From positions 104,158,550-104,222,549 of the forward strand of contig OZ010588.1 of the NCBI GenBank assembly GCA_963932145.1: a stretch of DNA of 64,000 nt. Reading direction: 5' to 3'. This DNA comes from Acanthosepion lycidas (taxonomy: Eukaryota > Mollusca > Cephalopoda > Sepiida > Sepiidae). This document shows positions 59,432 through 64,000 of this stretch, one piece after another. Numbering within the stretch: position 1 is the first letter of the stretch; every line of letters starts with the position of its first letter. A model generated the notes under the pieces. That model ran no database searches. It was not told the origin of the DNA and worked only from the letters and a program-made list of their open reading frames with translations. Both the position numbers and the translations under genes were made by a program.

Positions 59432-62229
59432 CTTCTGTGTGAACCCTACTCTGAAGCTACTTGTTAGTCTGGTTTAGATTGTGTATGGCTGTTGCATTCT
59501 CAGCAATTGTATCATTTATTTAATTAATGAAAGGATTTCAAATGATTTGATGAGCAAAAGCCCACAAGATTTTGTCATTGATGCTTGTCTGGGAATCTTT
59601 TGAAAATGATTTACATTCTGCAAGGCCTTGTAATAAACAGAACATTTGAAAAGATTGTCTATAGGCTGCAATCAGAGAACACGGTTTACAAAAATAAGAT
59701 CAGCTCTAAGACAAGCTTGAGAATAGGTGTTTTTCACTAATTTTGATGTGAACTCAAATTTCCAGTTTTGCTTTATCAAGTTTAGTTTCAAGGCTTTCAG
59801 TTCTTCCGCTTGTAGTACTTGGACATTAGCTTGACTGTCAGACAGAAAGCAACAGTACTTCCTGAAAGCAACACCTCTGATCAGGATGTTTTAAGGAGTG
59901 TGGAACAACCTCTTAATTGCTGGTGTTCCTGGCTCCACCCCTGGGGTGGTGGCACCTGTTAGGATCCCAGCTATGGGCAAATAGTTAATAGTCAAAACAC
60001 TATGAAAGCATTAAATATAGGTTTTATTACCAGCGATACATTTTGAAGAAAAAATATTACCAGCTATGCCGTAAAACAAACCAAACTTCCTGAAACCTGC
60101 CTACATACCCATAAAAAGTCCAGTGGCCTTGTGGCCCCTACAGACATTCCACTGGTACTTCTTGTACTTGACAGTGTATAAAAGTAATCCTATATTATCA
60201 TATGACTCCTTCAGATAAACTGTGTAAGAGGAATGCTTGGGTATTTATTCCCATTGTGCAGGATCACAGACTTCAGACTTTGCTTGGAAGAGTTTATGAA
60301 AAGTCACCAATCTGAGGGGTTGCCACGAAACCAAGAGAGGTGAACAAACCAGACATTTTTGCAGTAGCACAACCTTTTTTTTTCTGAAGAATGAGGCAAA
60401 CTCTTTGTTCTGTGTCCTGAAACTATTGATCCAGGTTCTTCTGCTTCAATCAGGATGCCAGATGCTGATTGCTGCTTAGATAAGTACAAGTTATGGATAA
60501 GGTCATTCTGTTTTTCCTGGATGATCCAATCGGAGGGGTTCACTGCCACTTGCTCCTGAATAAACACATTGTCATCAGAAAACAGAACTTGTAATTCTAT
60601 TTGTTGAGATACTAGACGGAGATATGAGTGGGAAACAGATCTCATAGCTGAAGGAAGGTTGTGATACTGTAAACTTTGTAACCAGTTATTTGTTTGACAA
60701 AAATAACAATTATCTGCATGGCTTTGTGGTTCCCTTCAAATCATTGTGACATCAAAGTTGAAGGCTACTTTCTTGCCATTAAACCATGCAATTAGTCCAT
60801 TGTAACAGGGTTTACAACAGATGTGAGGGCCCATGGTTTGTCCTGATCTCCAATTTTATAGTCAAAATAGTGAAGGTAAACAGTTCTCATGAAGGAAGTA
60901 ATTGTTCAGCACTGTGCAATTGTCATGAAATCTCCATATGTAACAGAATGAATCAACCTTGATGTATTGCAGTGACTTAACACCATTGTAGAGCTATGTA
61001 ACAGCTCAAAAAAAAAAATAGACATTGATATATACTTACATGAGTTGTTACAATCATAATATAAACTTGTATGCAGCATATAAAATGGTTATATATAGGT
61101 ATAGGTCTAAGAATAGAATGTTTAATTTCTTTTAAAAAAAAAACTAATTTTTAGCATGTTATTAGTCTGTGAAAGTATTGAATTTAGCATCCATAAATTG
61201 GTCTTAGACACCTATTTTCATAGTTTATTTCTGAAACACCTAAATCTTTTGGGTCTATGCCTATACAATAATATACATGTACGTATATCTGAAAATCAGT
61301 ACCCACAAAATTAGGTTAGAACACCAATTTTTATGCTTGTCTCAATTATTTGTAGACCACTGCAATCAGTGATTAACAGTGCAAGAATTAAATCTGGTGA
61401 TGCCACATACTGTCCAGAAATTACTCAGCCACTCTGGATATCATTACTGTCCGTTCTTCATTTTTTACAAACCTAGGTTTGGATTTTGCTCCTTGTTTGT
61501 GGCTTTTCCAGACAGAAGAAGTAGGTTCCCATGGGGGAGTATTTTGAAGGATGCTAATATACATTCTTTTCTCTTAATAATAATAAATGGGAATGGTAGT
61601 CTGGTTTTCTGAGGAGACTTTGCATAATCCTTAAAAGTGTCATTGAAACATAACCAAAATAAACTTAGAATCCAAGTTCACAATGTGTTAGGAATTTAGC
61701 TTGATAGTGAATTTACCTTCTGATTCTATCAATTACCAAGATATCTTCTGTCTTCCTGTTCCTTTGTTGTACTTTTCTTCACTTCTTCTTGCTAAAGTCT
61801 TCTCATTCTGCTTCACTCTCTGTAAACCATGTGTCCTAGTGGCATTATAGCCTTCCTTGAAGTGAAATTTTTTTTCATTGCATAATTCAGTTTTAAATTA
61901 TTAATCTGATCAACCAACTTTGTGTATAACATTTTTCACTGATTGCTTACAAACTTTTTCATATTTTGCTCAGATGCTTAACATTTCAGCTTGCTCTTCT
62001 CTCCTTTTTGTAAGTTTAATATGAGGTGGACAGTCCTGGGTATGATTATAAACTTCATCTGGCAGCCTTGGTGCCAGATATAGTTTATCATGCAGATCTG
62101 GAGATTTTGAGGAGCAGGAACCATCTCTTAATTGCTGCTCTTCCCAGTTCCACCTTGACCCAGGGTAGTAGTTATAGGCAAATAGTGAACTCCCAAACAA
62201 AACATTATGAAAGTATAAAAATACATTAT

Positions 62230-62261
<32 letters not shown>

Positions 62262-62978
62262 TGCCAATACATTGATAGTAAAATTACCAACAATATGTCC
62301 TTGAGGGCATACAATTGCATTCAAATTTAGATTTTAGCATTAAATAACCCATAGAGGTTGATATGCCACTAAACAAATTCAACTAAATCGAGTATGAGGT
62401 GGAGGGGGCAAGTTAATGTTTTGGCTTGACAAGCCATCAACCCCCTCCCCCCTCAAATCGAGATATCAATGATCAAACATCAGAATACAGATTTTTAGAA
62501 AATAGGTCAGCCTGAAAATGTGTTTAGCAACCAAAAAATTGAAATGTGAGACTCAACTTAAAAACTTTTAAATACTAAAATTATGTGATTTAATATATAT
62601 TAGGTGAGCTTGGCAAGTTGGAGATGCTGCACGAAGGCATTCTGCACAAATGCATTAAGCAGCTTCTGGAAAAGAAGAAGAATGTTCCCGTTAAGGACAT
62701 GGCAGAGGACTTGGAATGTCTGTGCCAGATAATCCGCACTGTAGGCCGACGCCTTGATACTCCCAAGGCTAAGGTGAGTTTAAGCTATAGTTTCTGTTCA
62801 GACTTGCATATCTTCATTTGCATTAATATTCTATTTATTTTAACAAATTTTAAAATTTATTATAAAGGCCTGGATGGATCAGTACTTTGAGCGAATCAAG
62901 AACTTCGCTGCTAACCCAGACTTGCCCTCAAGAATTCGCTTCATGCTGCAGGATGTGGTGGAACTGCGGGCTAACAAA
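46790..62978 (+). CDS. EIF4G2: EIF4G2 (DAP5/NAT1/p97), 5' part, nine exons, continues past the right edge
   Basis: Eukaryotic initiation factor 4G2 is an eIF4G paralogue that drives cap-independent or alternative initiation. Its MIF4G domain binds eIF4A and eIF3, and it lacks the N-terminal eIF4E- and PABP-binding regions of eIF4G1. Exons with consistent phases lie at 46790-46839, 57324-57461 (A), 57669-57749 (B), 57881-57983, 58217-58327, 58751-58817, 58972-59064, 62604-62773 and 62868-62978. With exon A alone they encode about 281 residues, against about 907 for the whole vertebrate protein. Diagnostic stretches are LTPEKFDKL, LELLNVGIDS, EPKYSSLYAQLC, EDAPNF, TFRRLL, KMLGNIKFIGELGKL, ILHKCIK, EDLECLCQI and RIRFMLQD. 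The last donor, at 62978, is followed by no further exon before the window ends. The open questions are the start codon (no ATG in the first exon) and whether A and B are alternative. Gene identity is nearly certain. Confidence 0.97.
47119..47142. repeat. (TA)n microsatellite in EIF4G2 intron 1
   Basis: About 12 TA units. Confidence 0.9.
48750..49830 (+). pseudogene. decayed hAT-like transposase C-terminal region in EIF4G2 intron 1
   Basis: One frame ends RLLVLSHGQAS and, after a frameshift at about 49324, another continues VERSLSFNNEISTKNMKLQT, then IAQCIITHYLSTVGSAG. The SHGQASVER.FSFN core corresponds to the hAT dimerisation region (S.ASVER.FS). A lysine-rich coiled tail follows (EKQKSMLMKIKELKTKKHKL). 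The upstream frame at 48759 may be its eroded middle. Confidence 0.6.
50876..50910. repeat. (TA)n microsatellite in EIF4G2 intron 1
   Basis: About 16 TA units after a short GT run. Confidence 0.9.
51430..51875 (+). pseudogene. piggyBac transposase N-terminal fragment in EIF4G2 intron 1
   Basis: An acidic stretch (FDLNSDDDFEVF) is followed by IKLTLFVNETNKYASQVEES and KKMLKMWKDITFDIMDAFFA, matching the piggyBac/PGBD pattern ETN.YA..., W.D.T..E..AF..I. There is a stop at about 51551, and the catalytic DDD domain is absent. Confidence 0.65.
52305..52510 (-). mobile_element. R1 repeat, copy d (partial)
   Basis: It keeps the outer modules (ctgggtatgacgataaacta, and cattgaggctgatatgccg near the end) with a reduced interior. 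It lies in EIF4G2 intron 1. Confidence 0.6.
53083..56159 (+). repeat. giant pyrimidine-rich minisatellite (22/25/29-bp units) in EIF4G2 intron 1
   Basis: The array starts with (CT)n and a few 22-bp units. It continues with 115 copies of a 25-bp unit (from the first CTCCTCG at 53181 to the last at 56031) and ends in four 29-bp units carrying an extra GTCGT-type insertion. All 25-bp units look identical. The sense strand is almost purine-free apart from G in CTG/TCG and the AG of CTCTCAG. The unit contains no stop in any frame, so a 1132-codon frame with a 25-residue period spans it; this is not a gene. The array lies wholly inside the first long intron. Confidence 0.98.
56160..56450 (+). pseudogene. 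short decayed LINE reverse-transcriptase fragment at the minisatellite edge
   Basis: Directly after the array, one frame reads CELRTIYRLHLR and a shifted frame KALERFNQRYLRKI. This resembles the C-terminal part of non-LTR retrotransposon polymerases (YG.E.WT.Y..H...LE.F..R.LR.I). The rest is degraded. Confidence 0.45.
57324..57461 (+). CDS. EIF4G2: EIF4G2 exon A (first of a tandem exon pair)
   Basis: The acceptor is ttctctttag and the donor gg|gtaggt, with phase 2 at both ends and 138 nt in all, so the exon can be included or skipped in frame. It encodes DERPPQLSIPGDYLSS followed by KNRWIPPSTLKRD and ending VRG. The vertebrate counterpart is the QKWIPARSTRRD to FRKVRG segment just before the MIF4G domain. 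Its last 81 nt, from 57381, are the homologue of exon B. A cag at 57378-57380 sits exactly where exon B has its acceptor. Confidence 0.93.
57669..57749 (+). CDS. EIF4G2: EIF4G2 exon B (second of a tandem exon pair)
   Basis: The acceptor is a T-rich tract ending ccaccag, and the donor is gg|gtaagg. Phase is 2 at both ends and the length is 81 nt. It encodes WNPPSCKQRDGLSTEEK then NDLIFRKARG. Aligned to the end of exon A it has the same length without gaps, 13 of 28 identical residues and about 65% identical bases by hand count. FRKARG is closer to the vertebrate FRKVRG than exon A is, while exon A keeps the WIP motif. Joining exon 1-B, A-B or B-next exon all keep the frame. Confidence 0.92.
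57881..57983 (+). CDS. EIF4G2: EIF4G2 exon, start of MIF4G domain
   Basis: The exon enters in phase 2 after a (CT)n acceptor tract and leaves in phase 0 at ctg|gtgagg. It encodes ILNKLTPEKFDKLSLELL and NVGIDSQLILKGIILL, the first two helices of the MIF4G HEAT-repeat domain. The sequence is nearly identical to vertebrate EIF4G2. Confidence 0.97.
58217..58327 (+). CDS. EIF4G2: EIF4G2 exon, MIF4G domain
   Basis: The exon is phase 0 at both ends, with acceptor atttcag and donor aca|gtaagt, 37 codons. It contains EKALDEPKYSSLYAQLC and CEDAPNF, the most conserved MIF4G segment. The linker after it (EHPSSNTT) is shorter than the glutamine-rich linker of the vertebrate protein. Confidence 0.97.
58751..58817 (+). 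CDS. EIF4G2: EIF4G2 exon, MIF4G domain
   Basis: The acceptor is ttttatacag, the donor gaag|gtaagc, from phase 0 to phase 1. It encodes TFRRLLLNKCRDEFENRSR, matching vertebrate TTFRRLLISKLQDEFENR. A run of about 30 T lies roughly 50 nt upstream. Confidence 0.97.
58972..59064 (+). CDS. EIF4G2: EIF4G2 exon, MIF4G domain
   Basis: The acceptor is ttcttttcaag, the donor attg|gtaagt, phase 1 to phase 1. It encodes YDKKDVPLNDDEAEQYHLAK and then QKMLGNIKFI. The methionine of KMLGN is the first in-frame ATG-encoded residue of the reconstructed coding sequence. Confidence 0.97.
59155..59201. repeat. (GT)n(TA)n microsatellite in an EIF4G2 intron
   Basis: A few GT units followed by about 19 TA units, roughly 90 nt downstream of the donor at 59064. 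Confidence 0.95.
59855..60090 (-). mobile_element. R1 repeat, copy e
   Basis: The modules are aacctcttaattgctggtgt, gcacctgttaggatcccagc, caaaacactatgaaagc and atgccgtaaaacaaaccaaa. It lies in the EIF4G2 intron before the exon at 62604. Confidence 0.7.
60200..60740 (-). pseudogene. second decayed copy of the same uncharacterised repetitive gene
   Basis: Mixed minus-strand frames give SDWIIQEKQNDLIHNLYLSK, FASFFRKK..CATAKMSG and SSKQSLKSVILHNGNKYPSI. These correspond to the middle region that is missing in the 28930-30626 copy. It lies antisense in an EIF4G2 intron. Confidence 0.55.
62025..62390 (-). mobile_element. R1 repeat, copy f, with A-run
   Basis: Modules include ctgggtatgattataaactt, ccatctcttaattgctgctc, aaaacattatgaaagta and aacccatagaggttgatatg. 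A run of about 32 A (62230-62261) replaces most of the minisatellite. It lies 210 nt upstream of the EIF4G2 exon at 62604. Confidence 0.7.
62604..62773 (+). CDS. EIF4G2: EIF4G2 exon, MIF4G domain
   Basis: The exon follows a 3.5-kb repeat-filled intron. The acceptor is tatattag, the donor aag|gtgagt, phase 1 to phase 0. It encodes ELGKLEMLHEGILHKCIKQL, then DMAEDLECLCQIIRTVGRRL, a classic eIF4G2 MIF4G signature. Confidence 0.97.
62868..62978 (+). CDS. EIF4G2: EIF4G2 exon, end of MIF4G domain (last exon in window)
   Basis: The intron before it is only 94 nt. The acceptor is tataaag, the donor aaa|gtaagt, phase 0 at both ends. It encodes WMDQYFERIKNFAANPDLPS, then RIRFMLQDVVELRANK. The rest of the gene (middle linker, MA3 and W2 domains) lies to the right of the window. 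Confidence 0.96.
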
Positions 62979-63484
62979 GTAAGTAATGTTTTCATATTAG
63001 GATTTTTGACTTGCTAAATGTGATATGATCATGTGAAATCCTTTTAATACTGTTGTCAGATTTCCATTAAATAATTGTATCTATGCTACATTTGTGTCCT
63101 CCATTACATAAATACATTTGATAAGATGTGACTTGAAATCCTATTTGAACTGCTAGAGAAATTCTACTTATTTGGTAAAGACATGAGGATAATCTGCAAC
63201 GTTTCTTGATAACAAACTTTCTGCATGTTGATGGGGAAACAAGTTAAACAAATGCGCAAAAATAGAAAAGTAGTATGACAAGGAAGAGTTCTCACTCAAT
63301 TTATTTAATCTATGTAGCAATGTTATCCAATGAACTACATGACTTGTCAGCAGCCGTAATCTTAACCACATAAGATATGTGGATGACGCTGAACTGCAAG
63401 AACTTCTAGACAAAGGAAAGCAAAGAGAAAAAACTGCAAGAAGACAATGTATAATCATCAGAGACAGCCAAGAAAATTTTATTA

Positions 63485-64000
63485 TAATCATTTCACTCCA
63501 AGCAGGGCAATAGAGCTACTAAGATATAAAGAGTGAAAGTATATGAGAAAAAAACTTTGAGAGAATATTTTTTTGAATATCAACTTTACTGGAAAGCGAG
63601 AAGAGTTCCAGAGGCAAGGAGTGTGAGAGAAGAAACTGTTAGCATAGATATTGCATTTACATCTTGCCATTTCAACTGTAAAATGAGACCTAGCTGCCAA
63701 TCTAGTACTGTGCTTAAATTCATAAGGTCAAGGCACCAAAAATGAAGGCTCTTCAAAACGGTTACCTTCCCTGTACCTTTTCTATCGATATTTTCAAGGC
63801 ATGTGGTGGGGAAAATGACTGAAGACACTATGCCCGATCAGGGCTGATAACATTGCAGATTCTTTGGATTTTATCAAGAATCTCTAAATGAATAGTATAA
63901 GTATCAGTTCAAATGTCATTGTGATATTTATTGCATGGATGAATGGTAGACTTAAATGTTTAAGGTAGGTTCTGGCAAGAAAAATGGTCTAGCACGATAC
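63485..64000 (-). pseudogene. LINE relic, family 1, in an EIF4G2 intron
   Basis: The minus strand holds RSHFTVEMARCKCNIYANSF, then FSHTPCLWNSSRFPVKL. The relic runs on through 63840-64000, where blocks match 21840-22085. It is antisense to EIF4G2. Confidence 0.7.

Larger units (their letters stand above)
59065..62603 (+). other. EIF4G2 intron with repeat insertions
   Basis: This 3.5-kb intron contains a TA microsatellite, a T-run at about 59399-59428, two R1 copies and an antisense pseudogene fragment. The remainder (60740-62020) shows nothing I can identify. Confidence 0.7.

Overview
The window is eukaryotic, AT-rich, intron-rich and crowded with transposon debris. The LINE, SINE, mariner, piggyBac, hAT and Penelope-type relics, with a conserved animal translation factor spread over long introns, fit an invertebrate animal. 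A mollusc, probably a cephalopod such as an octopus, is my inference; no species can be fixed from the sequence alone.

The only clearly functional gene is the 5' part of EIF4G2 (DAP5/NAT1/p97), on the + strand from about 46.8 kb to beyond the right edge. Nine coding exons can be placed with consistent splice phases. They encode the N-terminus and most of the MIF4G domain. Two points stand out. The N-terminal exon contains no ATG, but has a CTG in good initiation context exactly where vertebrate EIF4G2 starts at GUG. Exons A (57324-57461) and B (57669-57749) are tandem homologues: the last 81 nt of A align without gaps to all of B, and both have the same splice phase, which suggests alternative use. 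Intron 1 (about 10.5 kb) carries a giant, highly homogeneous pyrimidine-rich minisatellite (115 units of 25 bp plus 22- and 29-bp edge variants). Each unit reads as a polypyrimidine tract followed by CAG on the sense strand.

Upstream, 37-39 kb has locally richer sequence, candidate splice donors and three ZNF143-like motifs, and may hold the EIF4G2 promoter and 5'UTR exons. The left end (about 1.0-1.55 kb) may hold the start of an unidentified minus-strand gene.

The remainder, 2-36 kb and the introns, is a repeat mosaic. It contains five near-perfect palindromic mariner-type MITEs with TA target duplications and an internally deleted mariner. It has tRNA-type SINE relics, one fused to a 5S rRNA-derived head. 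Several LINE families are present, one nested by a MITE and one with an internal triplication. Penelope-like units with inverted terminal repeats and intact 12-13 bp target duplications include one that keeps a GIY-YIG endonuclease frame. There are LTR-like segments, one with an array of heat-shock elements upstream of a TATA box, and two decayed copies of an uncharacterised repetitive gene. An interspersed repeat family has an internal TGTATTGCTGGTAATATT minisatellite.
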